A stretch of DNA of 64,000 bases from Sclerotinia nivalis (lineage: Eukaryota > Ascomycota > Leotiomycetes > Helotiales > Sclerotiniaceae), in assembly GCA_029531795.1 (NCBI GenBank), contig JAPEIS010000015.1, positions 1,860,001-1,924,000 on the forward strand, written 5' to 3'. Under the pieces are notes generated by a model. That model had not been told where the DNA came from. It made no database searches and saw only the letters and a program-made list of their open reading frames with translations. Position 1 is the stretch's first letter, and each line of letters begins with the position of its first letter. The translations under genes and the position numbers were made by a program. Shown here in pieces: positions 25,601 to 36,185 of the stretch.

Positions 25601-25670
25601 TTTTAATCTATTATAGCTATTATCATACTATTGTCGAGGCCTTTAACCTATTATCCCGCTGTTATCCCGG

Positions 25671-26460
25671 TTAACATATATTAACCAGATTAGCTAAACA
25701 CCCTGTCGTTGTCTTTGTAGATATTTTGCAGATATAGATTGTAATTGCGAAACGGATTTTCTTCTTTGGGTTAATAATAGAAAACAGATTTATATCTAGA
25801 TTTTCGATTTTCAAAATAATTTGATTTTGATAAAGGAGGTATTCATTTTCTTTTTTAAACAAATCCTTTGATTTTCTGATTAGAGTATTGAATTTCGCTT
25901 TTTACTTTCTGGGATGGCATATAATCTTGAAATTGAAATAAAACAAAAATTCAGATCAATGGATTTGATAATGGTTCAATAGTTTTGTTATCGTGAAGTA
26001 CTTTAGATTTTTATAATCTGTGATAATTTTGATTAGAAAAGAAACGTTTTCTAATTCGGATCGTCATTTTTCGAAACAGTGGATAATTATTAATAATTCT
26101 TTATTATAAATTTCGTAGTTATATTTTGTAATCGAATACTTTTTTGAGAAATATATAATAGGTTTCAGAATCTTATTGTTATTGTATTGGGAAAGGATTT
26201 TAGTAGATATATAATCCGATGTATTCATTTCTAGAATTATATTTTTCTTTTAATCGAAAGAGGCTAATACAGGTGTTGTTGTAAATATAGTTTTCAGATT
26301 CGAAAACGATTTCTTATAAATAGGATTTCATTAGAAAGTTATATTCTTTTTGATCAGATTTATTATTGGATGAATGATCGAAGAGAAGTCGCAAATAAAA
26401 CACCGATAGAAATTGTTAAATTTTATAAACATTTGTATATCTATTAGATTCTTTAGTGTT
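25671..26460 (-). pseudogene. Gypsy RNase H remnant
   Basis: Text near 26300-26090 reads TTTPVLASFD, stop, [20 protein letters not shown], equivalent to TAPVLA.FD....VILETDASDYA.G..LSQ. The catalytic Asp of TDAS has become Asn. Then come [20 protein letters not shown] and [13 protein letters not shown], matching the PVAY.SKKLSPAE.NYEI.DKELLAI. block, and ITDYKNLKYFTITKLL, matching ITDHKNLEYF..TK.L. The last open piece (25862-25671) ends KTTTGCLANLVNIC. It would have degraded the RNA strand during reverse transcription. Confidence 0.85.
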
Positions 26461-26462
26461 TT

Positions 26463-27120
26463 TCAATTAATTATTGTTTTAATTTTGATTGGGTTTATTT
26501 GGATTTCTTTTTGATTTATAATTAAATCTCGGAATTTCGTTTTAAATTTCAGGAATTCATATTTTAACAAATTGGTATACAATTCGGTTTTCTGTAAAAT
26601 ATCTAATATCTTTTGTATATACTTTATATATTCAGAATGGATTTTGTTGTAGATCAGAATATTATTTAGATAAGTAGTGTAGAATATATTTAGGTATTCT
26701 TTCAAAGTATTGTTGATAAATCGTTGGAATGTTGTTGGGGTTTCGATCAGTTTGAATGGTATGATCAAAATTTCGAATAGATCGAATCGGGTATAGAATG
26801 TAATTAGATATTCTTATTCTTTTTTGATTCGGATATTATTGAAAATTAAAATGATATTTATTTTCATAAAATACTTTATTTCTTTTAAGTTATTCAAAGA
26901 TTCTTTGATTAAGGGTAATGGGTATCGATCTTTTATAGATAGATTATTCAATATATGATAATCTATACAAAATCGAAGATTACTATTGGGTTTCTTAATA
27001 AATAAGATAGGCGAAGCGGAAGTGGAGGAATTTGATCGGATGAATCTTTTTGTTAAGTTTTCTTTTAATCATTCTTGTAAAACTTTCAATTCGTTTCAAG
27101 ATATTGAATATAAAGCTTTA
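26463..27120 (-). pseudogene. Gypsy reverse transcriptase remnant
   Basis: The text runs from [20 protein letters not shown] and [20 protein letters not shown] (about 26970-26870) through IIPFKLIETPTTFQRFINNT, TTYLNNILIYNK and FLKFKTKFRDLIINQKEIQI (26768-26463). These are the gypsy blocks FC.DYR.LN....[24 protein letters not shown] and YLDDILIYS. The catalytic pair of YLDD reads LNN, so both metal-binding Asp residues are lost to G-to-A change. The fingers, palm and connection parts are all in order. Confidence 0.9.
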
Positions 27121-27959
27121 AACGGTAATTTAATTTCATTTTGTAATCGGATATTATAATTGTATGGGTGGTACAAAGGTAGTTTATCAATATTATATAG
27201 AGAAAATATATCGATCTACAAATGAAATTCAATAGGTAGGTTTTCGAAAGTAAGAAAATTTTTTTTTTCAGGATTCGATTTATTAAATTGATATTAGTTT
27301 GGAATATCTTGTAATTTCGATAGATGTATATTGAACAAATTCAAATTGAAATATTTGCTATATCTTTTTTCTTTAGTGTTTCAAGATGGGATAATAGATA
27401 AACAGAATAGGCTTTGATAGGGATATCGGATAGAGTTTGGACACTCAATAGTTATATAGGTATATTACAGGATTTTCGATAGAATTTGTTATCGAAACGA
27501 AAGATATTGGATGCGAATTCGATATAGAGATTGTATTTCTTTAGTTAGATTAATTTTAGGATAATCGAATAATAGATTAATTTAATAATATAAATTTTCG
27601 ATTTTTTCTTATAATAATTATTGATTTGTAGATCGATTAGAATATAATAATCCATTCGATTTTTAAATAGTATTTTTCTATCGAATTTAATAACTTCGAA
27701 TAGAATAAATAATTTGTATATTAAAAGTTTAATAATTTCAATCCAATTTTAATTTGCAAAAGTATATCCTTTGCATTTGTTATCTATTATAATATAAATG
27801 GAATAGAATCGATTAAATATCGATAAAATAATAATAGATAATATTATCAGATTTGTTTGATTGTTTGTTTTTTCAATAAAAGATAAACTTCGAATTACAA
27901 TAGTGAATAGGTGTAATATATACAAGATTTTCGTTTGATAACGATTTATACCAAACAAA

Positions 27960-28998
27960 CTTTGTTTTCTGAATTTGGAAAGCTGGAAAGGGATAAATTG
28001 TACAATGATATAATATATAATTGAATCTGAGTAGAAGATGGAACAAAAGATAATAGGGCAGGATTAGTAAAACTAGTTCTAGCTTGTATAAAACGATTAT
28101 TTGGGAATAGACAATCTTTTATATAATAATTGATAGATCTATAATAGAAGCATTTTTTTCGTTTATATTTATTAATATATCTTTAGAAATTAAGATCTAT
28201 TAAATCTTTAGTAGATATAGTTATAATAAAAGTAATAGGTTGGATAATAATATTCGGGGATAAAGTAAAGATATAGTTAATAGAATTCAGGTTTTGAATT
28301 GTAATATAGAGCAATGGAACGATTAGATTGTAATCGAAGCTGATCGGTTTTATCAAGTATAAATAGCGATTCTCTAATATTTATATGAAAGCGGTGAATG
28401 TATTGATACTATTTGTAAATGGTTCAATAATAACAATTTGATTCTTTAATTCATTCAATAGAATTTATTCTAATAGAATAATTAGAGTATTATTGTTATC
28501 GGTTATTTTAGTTTTCAATACTAGTTTTTGGAATTTAGTATAGAAGATATAGAACAATTAATTCCTTTGTTTCAAATTGATTAAAAGTTTTCGGGCTTCG
28601 ATTTATTTGTTTTGATTTCTATAAGCTCTTTTCAATATTTACAATAGATTTTTATAATCGATAAATTTAACAAATTACTTTTTGATATTATATAATCGAA
28701 TTTGTATAGTAATGGATCTAGTTAATCTTTTAGTTATATAAATCAAATAGGAATATAGGGAAATAAAGCGATCGAAATTGGTATACATTTTATTCTATAT
28801 TTGATTGATAAATCGATCAAAATCGATTTTCGTTTCATCAAATAATATAAAATCAGATATATTCTTATTTAATTGAAGCTTCGACAGAACAGAAGTAACA
28901 ACCGAGGTCGTAGTGGGTGTTAGGGGCGAGGGGTCGATGGGGATTAAAACAGGTGGAATGATAAAAACGGGATGAAGTTGAATTAGATGGATAATCAA
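27960..28998 (-). pseudogene. Gypsy gag remnant
   Basis: The frame opens at 28998 with LIQLHPVFIIPPVLIPIDPS, a Pro- and Thr-rich leader of fairly high GC. It ends ISDFILFDETKIDFDRFINQ, near a gag-like word of type F.G....FD.FI.Q. The rest, to about 27960, is broken. The upstream position relative to RT and the Pro-rich N-terminus support gag. No CCHC knuckle could be read. The GC-rich patch at 28900-28990 is one of the unmutated islands. Confidence 0.55.
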
Positions 28999-29382
28999 TT
29001 TATCGTTTTCCTCTTTTTATTATATAAATATGATTTTCTCGATTTGTAAATCGAGAGTAAATTTTTGAATTATAGATTGCAAATCGGTTATTTCTATCTT
29101 TATTCTTATATTATAATTGTAAAAAAAGATAAAATAATGATATCAGATCGCAATATCGCTGATTACAACAATAACGAATTCTTTAGGGAAACCAGGTTGG
29201 TTAGACGGATGTACAGTACTAGACCACATCTATTTGCTGGCCCGGATTTCACCCGGATTTCATTATCAATATCATTCTATTCAAAATAAATTATTAAATC
29301 AATCATTCATTATTTTAAAATAAAAATTTAATATATTTGAGATCTTGATTTATATTTTAATAAAATAAAAAATTTATTTATA
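28999..29382 (-). other. Gypsy leader with a GC-rich island
   Basis: This lies between gag and the Tc1 insertion. Most of it is AT-rich, but 29190-29270 is close to normal composition and includes a doubled cccggatttca word (near 29242-29262). It may hold the leader or primer-binding region of the gypsy element. No match to a tRNA 3' end was found by eye. Confidence 0.4.
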
Positions 29383-30592
29383 TACTCCTCTTTAAATCTT
29401 CAATATTTAATATACCAGCCTTCAGCCGTAATACAGGCCTCTATCCTCCTCGATATACTAACTTCCAATTTTATAAATAACTCGTTATATAATATATCCT
29501 ATACTATTTGTAAACAACTTTCTAATCTTTGTCTAGCATATTCTATATTGCTTCGATTATTAGCAATATCAGAAAACATCTCAAAAACATATATTTTTAG
29601 ATACCATTATATATGTTCTATAGGATTGAGATCGGGAGAATAAAGGAGCCATTTTTCAATCAATTGAATGCCTCGATTGCGAAACCATTTTTGTATTTTG
29701 ATAGCACAATAAATAAGAGTATTATCCTGTATAAATAAATATCCTGAATTCAATCCTTCGAATATAGAGACAACCTCTTCTTCAAGAACCTCAAGATAAG
29801 AATTAGTACTACATTTATGTTTTGTATTCTCGAAATCTTTATCTATAATATAGAGTTTACTTCTTTCGGTATTACAAAAGCCTCTCTAAATCATAACTTT
29901 TATATTCTTATTCGTAATATAAGTTTGAATTATATTTCGATTTCATTTTTGAGAAGAAATACGAAAGACCTATTTATTCTTTTTCCCCCGGCCCCATTTT
30001 ACAAAGTATTCATCGGATCAGAATATTAAATTTTATTTCTCTATCGTAAGGCTCTTTATAGTAAGGCATTATACAAACCGTTTAAATACATATTTCTGAA
30101 TAAGGAATGGTTTCTTTTTAGCTCTCCAATTGAGGATTCTATGATTCTTGAGGATCCTTTTAATAGTAGTAATGCTACAATCCAATCCATATACTTTTTT
30201 GATCTCCTTATATATAGCTTTTGAATATAATCGTATATAGTGTATCAAAATTCGTTTGTCTCATTCGGTATATAATTTCTTTCGAGTTTTCTTAAGTAAA
30301 AAGGCTCCTTCGTTGCACAATGAGTTTTGCTTTATAGTGTAGGATATTGTTGATTGGGGGATTCCAAGCTCTCTTCCAATTTTTGTGGGTCTAGCATCTT
30401 CCTCTGCCTTTCTTATGATTTTCCTATACATATATAAAATGAAATGCTTAAAAACTACCTCATTTATATTAATTGACCCTAAAGGAATACATAATGTTGA
30501 TATATTCAATAAATAATTCATATAGTTGAAGAACGCGTTCGAGGAAAACGCGTTTTATTCGTGTTTCGCCTAATATAAGTGGAGAGGTGCTG
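29383..30592 (-). mobile_element. Tc1/mariner-type transposon, about 1.21 kb
   Basis: A compact DNA transposon is flanked by TA on both sides (29381-29382 and 30593-30594), the target of Tc1/mariner elements. The right end on the minus strand begins CAGCACCTCTCCACTTATAT. The left end begins tactcctctttaaat, a decayed inverted match. Length and single-gene content fit Tc1-like elements. It lies inside the gypsy leader and is the best preserved coding element in the window, suggesting it is among the youngest insertions. Confidence 0.75.
29400..30521 (-). pseudogene. Tc1-type transposase remnant
   Basis: From the Met at 30521 the N-terminal helix-turn-helix reads RKAEEDARPTKIGRELGIPQ followed by STISYTI. 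An in-frame TGA follows KLYTE, probably a former Arg CGA. The catalytic region is clear: LIF, stop, SDEYFVKWGRGKK for the first Asp, FIQDNTLIYCAIKIQKWF for the second, and LLYSPDLNPIEHI for the final Glu. Thirty-five residues separate the second Asp from the Glu, because of an extra Lys in LIEKWLLY, so it reads DD35E rather than the usual DD34E. It ends ITAEGWYIKY with a TGA at 29400-29402. Only a handful of stops interrupt it. It would cut and reinsert the element. Confidence 0.85.
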
Positions 30593-30599
30593 TAGATAG

Positions 30600-30858
30600 A
30601 ACAACATTATAGAAATATCGGTATAGGTAAATGGGAATTATATAATATCATAAAGGTAATAAGTAGAATAATAAAAATCACTTTTATTAATAAGATATAG
30701 TTCGAAAAACTATGTTTCTATAAAAGGAATGATTCTTTAAATATATTTATATGTAGTGCTAGTTCCGATTGGGGCTAATCTATACTTATTCGAGATCCGA
30801 CTCTTATGGGTTGGAACCCGAGCGGTCTCCGTATACTATATACGGGGACCCCGTGACA
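30600..30858 (-). repeat. Gypsy 5' LTR segment
   Basis: The part 30655-30760 matches the reverse complement of 7620-7720, the LTR-like segment after the plus-strand chromovirus tail. The outer part (30752-30858) is GC-rich and ends in gtgaca, giving TGTCACGGGG as the LTR start on the minus strand. Immediately right of it lies copia-2 sequence, so this is the junction of gypsy with copia-2. A matching target duplication could not be tested because the other end is missing. Confidence 0.6.
30824..30850. other. GC-rich hairpin in the gypsy LTR
   Basis: The arms ggtctccgtata (30824-30835) and tatacggggacc (30839-30850) pair with a 3-base loop and one G-T type mismatch. A second small stem, gggtt-gg-aaccc, lies just left (30808-30819). 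Such stems in LTRs can act in RNA 3'-end formation. That role is inferred only. Confidence 0.6.
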
Positions 30859-32036
30859 AGATCATTCAATATAGTTTTCATTTAATATATATTTAATTTT
30901 ATTATTTCAATATAATTATTTTCCTTTCGATCCCTTCAAAATGCTTTGTGATTGTATTATCTCGTAATAGTTATAAGTTTGATAGTTTTTAATTTGTTTA
31001 AGCTTTTATTATATGATTATTTAGTTTTTAAAAGATTGTTTTTCTTTATTTTATTTTTATTTTTATTATAAATTCAATTATTTTATATCTCTTTTTTGTT
31101 ACTTTTCAAATATGGCGAAAGATCAATTTACTTTTCTTTTTTTTGTTATTTATATTTAATAATTAGAGTGATATTTCTACTTGCAAAATAAATATTTAGT
31201 TATCGGAATTTGGGAATTAGTAAACCCAGATAATAATTCTTTCGTATCTATTTCAAACGAAATCATTCCTAGCTTTGATTTAGTAAATAAACCAATTATC
31301 TTTTAAATCGATTGGTTATCTGTTAGATTGCTAGTTCTACTTTTTGTAATCGATTTTCAGACTAAATATAATCAAGTTAATCAAGATCGATATTAATAAG
31401 AATTCTTGAAATACTTTATAGTAATCCAAGTCTAGAAAGATACAAATGGAGATACTAATATAAGGAATTTCAATAGAATTATATTGGGATTTATATTAAT
31501 TCGATTTATTTGGTTTTTTTTTTTAATATTCTAAGATATTGTAATCGAACTTAATGCTTTTCAAATGGAGTATCAATATTATTAATACAAATATACTTAA
31601 ATTACAAAATTTTTTGAGATATATATAAGTAGATCGAATCAATTATGAATCAAATTCATTTTATAAAGTTTTCTATTTGTAACAAAAATACTATATCTCT
31701 TTTATTCAAAACGATTATTTTATTATTTAAACAGAAACTCGTTTTCATAGTAATTATTGTTAAAATGATAATATTATATGAATATCGATCTGTACTAACG
31801 CAAATATCGCTCAACAAAATCGATCTTATCAAATAATATAAAAATTCTCTTATATAAGATAACTGAAATTCAGAATAAAATAACCATTATCGCATTTCTG
31901 TAAACAATTAATACTAGGTTACTTCCAATCTAGATAAACACTATAATTATATAAATCGAAATAAATAATCAACTCAGATTATTTAATTTTTCACTTCAAC
32001 AATTCGAAGATATCTTTAGAAGATTAATTTATTAGT

Positions 32037-32140
32037 GTCATGGGTTCATAACTCTATCGAGTAGTATTGATACCGATCAAACTGCTTCTACTCTTTTAGG
32101 GGTTTCGTGATTTAATAGTAGAGTTCTAATCCTGTGACAA
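32037..32140 (+). repeat. Miniature element, left LTR
   Basis: About 104 bp with TG..CA ends and a short terminal inverted repeat TGTCA/TGACA. It shares ctatcgagtagtattgatac and ctcttttaggggtttcgtga with the right copy. Differences from the right copy are mostly transitions in both directions, so both copies have mutated independently. Confidence 0.85.
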
Positions 32141-32363
32141 TTAGTTTGATTATACCCGAAGACTAATTAGTAAAGCGATACTCTAGGCTAGTCAGGGGAA
32201 AAACGAAGGGGGCCTGCTTTTCAGGTAGTATAAACCAATGAGGTGATCTAGCTTGCTCGCTTCGCAATGCCATTCCGGAACAAAGGCGATAACCTGACTA
32301 TACCCAAGACTATCGGGGCAGGGGTTGTTTAGCTGTTCCATTTTCCGGGCCAAAAGGGGAAGT

Positions 32364-32468
32364 AGTATTACAGGTTTATAATTTTATCGAGTAGTATTGA
32401 TACCAATCAAACTACTCCTACTCTTTTAGGGGTTTCGTGACCTAGTGGTAGAGTTCTAGCCCCGTGAC
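32364..32468 (+). repeat. Miniature element, right LTR
   Basis: The start has decayed from tgtca to tatta, while the end (gccccgtgaca) is better kept than that of the left copy. On the minus strand it begins TGTCACGGGG, the same ten bases that open the gypsy LTR at 30858. This may hint that the gypsy family supplies its enzymes. Confidence 0.8.
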
Positions 32469-33429
32469 AATTAGGATTCAATAATTCCTAAAACCAAAAA
32501 AAAATATATATTCCATTTTTAGCTCATCTCAAAACAATAAAAAATCCAAAAAGAACAAAAAGGAAATCAACTCTAGAAACAATTCGAACACTAATAAAAC
32601 CTAGAGATATCCTTACAAAACGAAAATCGATTGGAAGAATAATTTAAAGCATCAATATCATACAAACAATTATCGAATTATAAAACTAACGCTTACTAAT
32701 AAAACAGATATAATACTCAGACGGTATTATACCGAATCTAAATTAAAGATAATCAAGGATCGAATTAACTTATAATTATAGAAATATCTATATATTAAAT
32801 AAATTAAAAAAGGATAAATAAAATCAAATATAAATCCTCCCGAAACTTTATTCAATACTGCTATCCTTGATACTCGAATCAATTATATAAGAGTCTATAC
32901 TATTATTATAAAAATTTATTGTTTTTTCAATAATATTCTATTCGATAACTATAATACTATATATATTGTAAATGATATCTCTTTTATAAATAATCATCAA
33001 TATATACTATTTGGCCTTAATAATCTTATAAAGACAAACACTATATCCTTTCAAGTTCTGAACTATAATATCTATATAATCAAAGGAATTATCGAAAAAG
33101 AAAGTTATCCTAATAATAATCTCGTTTTGAACAATATAGTATTAATCTCTGGTTTCCATATCAATATTATTTCGGAAATTTAATTGTTGAAAATTGATAT
33201 ATAATATTCTAAATATAATTATACTCTCTCTATAAAGAAGATTTTTCAAATAATATTATAATAACTAAATATATTTGTACTGAAAATCTTATATTTTTAG
33301 AATACAAACCATTTTTAATTTATTCAATTATTTTTTTATCTATTCCTATAAGCAATTCTTTTTTGATATATTCAATAATAAATTATAAAATCAATAAAAT
33401 ATTCCATCGATCTATATTTTAAAGGAATA

Positions 33430-35290
33430 TTGATTAACAAAATTATCAATAGAATCTCCAATCCCAATAGATATTAACGAAATCAATTCAAAAGAAATAA
33501 ATGATATAGAATTTGAATCTATATCTCAATTATTAATTCTTTTTCAATCTGTTGAATTATTTTGAAATCAATAATATATAATAATTAGTAATGAAAATCT
33601 AAATAATGATATTCAATTAAATAATAATAATATTTAAAGATTAATATCTTTTTATATATTAAATTATACTGAAGAATTTATATTTATAATATAAAAACAA
33701 ATTGTATAAATATTCGATATAAATGTAACTGATTTCGATTTATATTAAGATTTATAAATTCAATTTTTTATCAAAAGAGAATCTATAGATTCTTTTTTTG
33801 TTAGTATAAAGTTTTGTAATATATTCTTGATAATTGTATATTGGATCTATAAAGGATATTATAAATGATTTTCTACAAGAACTTTTTTTTAAAAATATAA
33901 TAAATATCAAAAATTATAATGAATTTCTTGAAAAGATTATTAATAATTTTTATAGAATTCCGAATAAAAACAATTGATATAAATCAGAATTCAAAATCGA
34001 ATATAATAATACAAATCTATTTATTCCTCTATAAAAATTTATATATCGAAATATATTGAATTGTATTCATTTTCTTTTTGGATATCGATTATTTATAAAG
34101 AGATTAGTATAAGCTCCAATTCGCTAATATAATAGTTTGAGGAAGAGGATATATAATAAGATATATATAAAGAGTTAATAATGAAAAATATAAATAAAAC
34201 TTTTATATAATACAGTTATTATATCAATCATTATCTCAACAAATAAAATCATTATAATAAAACTATAAAAAAATTTAGTTATATAATCAATCTATATTAT
34301 TATAAAGAATCTGAATAATAATCTATATTGATAATAGAAAGTTCTAAATAAATTATTTCTTGATTTTCTTTTAATTATTAAAGAATTGATTAATATAGTA
34401 AACCAAAAAATTATTAAAAATATAAAAGCTTAATTATATTATATATTTATAAAGATAATATTAATTCGTTTATTATCTTTTTCTTTAATTGAAAGTTATA
34501 TATATTAATTTTTAAAAAGCATTCAAGAAATTTATAAAATCTGAATCATTTATATATTATATTAATAAGAATATTTATTAATATTATCTAATATTAACTA
34601 ATATTGTTATCGATTACAAAAAACAAATTTTGATTATTGATATTAAAATTGATACATAATATATCATTTATTAAATTATATTATTAATTCGAATATATAA
34701 TCAAATACAAAGTTAAATCAATAAACAATAATAAAATAATATTGAAAAACAAAATGAAAATTAAATTTATAAAACTTTCAATTTTGTATAACAATATTCA
34801 TTTATTAATATTCACGAATACACAATAATCGATATATTCTATCAAATTCCAAAAAAATTAGTTTCGGATTTGTTTATCTAAATGTAAATTCTTCTCATCG
34901 ATTTATATTTAGAAATATATTAAACCAAAACTCAACCAAAGAAAAAACAATAAAGAATCAAAGATTCAAACATCCTATTCTCTGAAGACAATATTAAAAC
35001 TAAAAAGCTTAATATTAGGTTTTAGCAAATTCCTTATTTCATTAATTTTAAATATTTCTTATACTTTAACTAGATTGTACAATAAATCAAAAAAAAGAAA
35101 AAAAATATTATATAGATATTTCATCTGTAAAATATTTTCTCTAATTTTCGGCGCCACCGACGTCGAAAACGCTTTGACGGTTTTGTAATACTTGACTAAT
35201 TACAATACTAATCGATATATTTGCAAAATTTCTGTTAGCATCGATTTGGCGGTTTTGGTAGCTTTAATAGCTTTGGTAACTTTGATAACT
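33430..35290 (+). pseudogene. Plavaka-2: second Plavaka-type transposase remnant
   Basis: Words in order: FLQELFFKNIINIKNYNEFL, EKIINNFYRIPNKNN, FIYRN, STNKIIITKLQ (equivalent to SDKT.LT...GD), VIDYKKQILIIDIKI (near 34610, matching VVDYKKQVLIINIKI of Plavaka-1), IHEYTIIDIFYQIPKK (near 34800, matching the H....DLLHQLHKG block) and a run of type RF, stop, QIPYFINFKYF near 35020. From about 35147 the DNA is GC-richer and may be a less mutated continuation, after which 9-bp repeats take over. The element is heavily broken and its 3' part is not recognised. Confidence 0.6.
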
Positions 35291-35620
35291 TTTGATAATA
35301 TTAGCGTTAAATAATGATTATTAGTATTCAACAATATATAATGATAATTTTAATAGGGATAATAAAGATGATAAAGATAATAAGAATAATAAAGATAATA
35401 AAAAAGATAAAAATAATAAGGTTAATAAAGATAATAAAGATAGTAAGAATAATAAAGATAGTAAAGATGATAAAGATAGTAAGAATAGTAAAAATAATAA
35501 AGATGATAAAGATAATAAAAAAGATAAGGATAATAAAGATAATAAGGATAGTAAGGATAGTAAGGATGATAAGAATGATAGAATTGATAAGGGTGGTATA
35601 GGTGGTAGGGGTGGTATAGA
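35291..35620 (+). repeat. 9-bp repeat array, gataataaa type
   Basis: About 36 degenerate 9-bp units of gataataaa, gatagtaag and gatgataag follow one another, ending in a GC-richer ggtggtata tail. Just upstream (35250-35290) a different 9-bp unit, gctttggta, recurs about four times. One plus frame reads an uninterrupted Asp/Asn/Ser-Lys tripeptide repeat (DNK, DSK, DDK). The reverse complement of the core unit, tttattatc, forms a perfect array at 39183-39238. Confidence 0.85.
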
Positions 35621-36185
35621 TTATTAGTAATGGTATAGATATATATATATATTGATATATTCAAGCAAAATAATATAATTTAAAATGTTAGTAGTATATA
35701 TTTCAGTTAAACTATTGTTTTTTTTCAATTTTCTTTCTTAGTAGTATTTCTAATAGTATTTCTATTAATATTTTTATTAATTTATTTATAGATTTAGAAA
35801 GTGTATCGATTTATATATTATATTACGGTATTTGATTGATTGATTAGCTTAATAGAGAATTTCGTAAAAAACTAAATAATACTTGGTTTTTTGTATTGTC
35901 AAAAACTAATAAATGATTAATAGGATTATAGATATTAATTTCAGAATTAGTTTATTTTGTATATTTCTTAGGATTGAGTATAAGAGTTTCAAATGTTTAA
36001 TTGATTGATTTGGTAGAGAATTTTGTAAAGGGTAAAATAATATATATTTATTTGTATTATCAAAAACTAATAAATGATTAATAAGATTATAAATATTAAT
36101 TTTAAAATCAATTTACTTTATGTATTTTTTGGTTTTGAATTTAAATTTAAAGGTTCGAAATATTAACGAGATCTTTGATTATTTA
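35621..36185. other. AT-rich stretch with a duplicated segment
   Basis: A segment around 35815-35965 is partly repeated at about 35995-36110. Both hold tttgattgattgatt or similar, gagaatttcgtaaa / gagaattttgtaaa and tcaaaaactaataaatgatt. This is a local tandem duplication of roughly 170 bp. No coding text is recognised. Confidence 0.5.

Larger units (their letters stand above)
25671..30858 (-). mobile_element. Minus-strand Ty3/gypsy element, split by Tc1, integrase missing
   Basis: Reading leftward: a 5' LTR segment (30858 to about 30600), the Tc1 insertion (30592-29383), leader, gag (28998 to about 27960), a poorly read protease zone, reverse transcriptase (about 27120-26463) and RNase H (26460-25671). 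Gypsy order would place integrase next, but the text stops at about 25671 and a minisatellite follows, so the 3' part is gone. The outer 5' end carries TGTCACGGGG on the minus strand (30858-30849), a plausible LTR start, next to copia-2 sequence. The family is probably the same as the plus-strand chromovirus tail at 6330-7745, because their LTR segments match. Confidence 0.75.
32037..32468 (+). mobile_element. 432-bp miniature LTR element (TRIM-like) with 5-bp target duplication
   Basis: Two direct repeats of about 104 bp (32037-32140 and 32364-32468) flank 223 bp of non-coding, GC-richer DNA. Repeat 1 starts TGTCATGGGTTC and ends CTGTGACA; repeat 2 starts tattacaggttt and ends CGTGACA. Directly before repeat 2 lies the purine tract ccaaaaggggaagtag, a fitting polypurine tract. 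The 5-bp attag occurs just before (32032-32036) and after (32469-32473). Copia-1 preserves the empty site, reading ttatcaggattt at the equivalent place. These are the marks of a terminal-repeat retrotransposon in miniature. No protein is encoded; it would need enzymes from another element. Orientation is inferred from the purine tract. Confidence 0.85.
31112..33183 (+). pseudogene. Copia-2 gag and protease remnant
   Basis: An ATG at 31112 opens a frame MAKDQFTFLFF that aligns with the ATA-mutated start of copia-1. The gag text includes NKYLVIGIWELVNPDNNSFV and SISNEIIPSFDLVNKPIIF, with stops at likely Gln positions. It is interrupted at 32037 by the miniature LTR element. The protease side (32968-33183) reads NDISFINNHQYILF, then LVLNNIVLISGFHINIISEI, ending at TAA. 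The D-T-G site reads DTR at about 32870, so the catalytic Gly is lost. The open stretch 31645-31836 is part of this gag region or a shadow of it. Confidence 0.7.
30862..33415 (+). mobile_element. Copia-2, truncated inverted partner of copia-1
   Basis: The sequence from about 30862 to 33415 matches the reverse complement of about 6320-4170 along its whole length, apart from the miniature LTR element at 32037-32468 and the single gag repeat unit. It holds the 5' flank, gag and protease regions only. Similarity to copia-1 ends near 33415 and Plavaka-2 text begins within about 20 bases, so integrase, RT and RNase H are lost or were displaced. On the left it is cut by the gypsy LTR. Confidence 0.8.

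Noticed and set aside
25143..25606. Open frames of about 90 codons with repeated KIILP/SYTKSYY text
   Set aside because: Produced by the 42-bp minisatellite, whose unit length is a multiple of three.
29817..30029. Plus-strand open frame of 70 codons
   Set aside because: It lies antisense inside the Tc1 transposase remnant and is its shadow.
30752..30858. Solo LTR with TGTAG..TGACA ends
   Set aside because: No matching target duplication is found (left tttata, right agatc), and the adjoining 30655-30760 matches another gypsy LTR. It is better read as the outer part of the minus-strand gypsy LTR.
32141..32363. tRNA or SINE inside the GC-rich island
   Set aside because: No A and B box pair or cloverleaf could be drawn by eye, and the flanking direct repeats with polypurine tract explain the island as a miniature LTR element.
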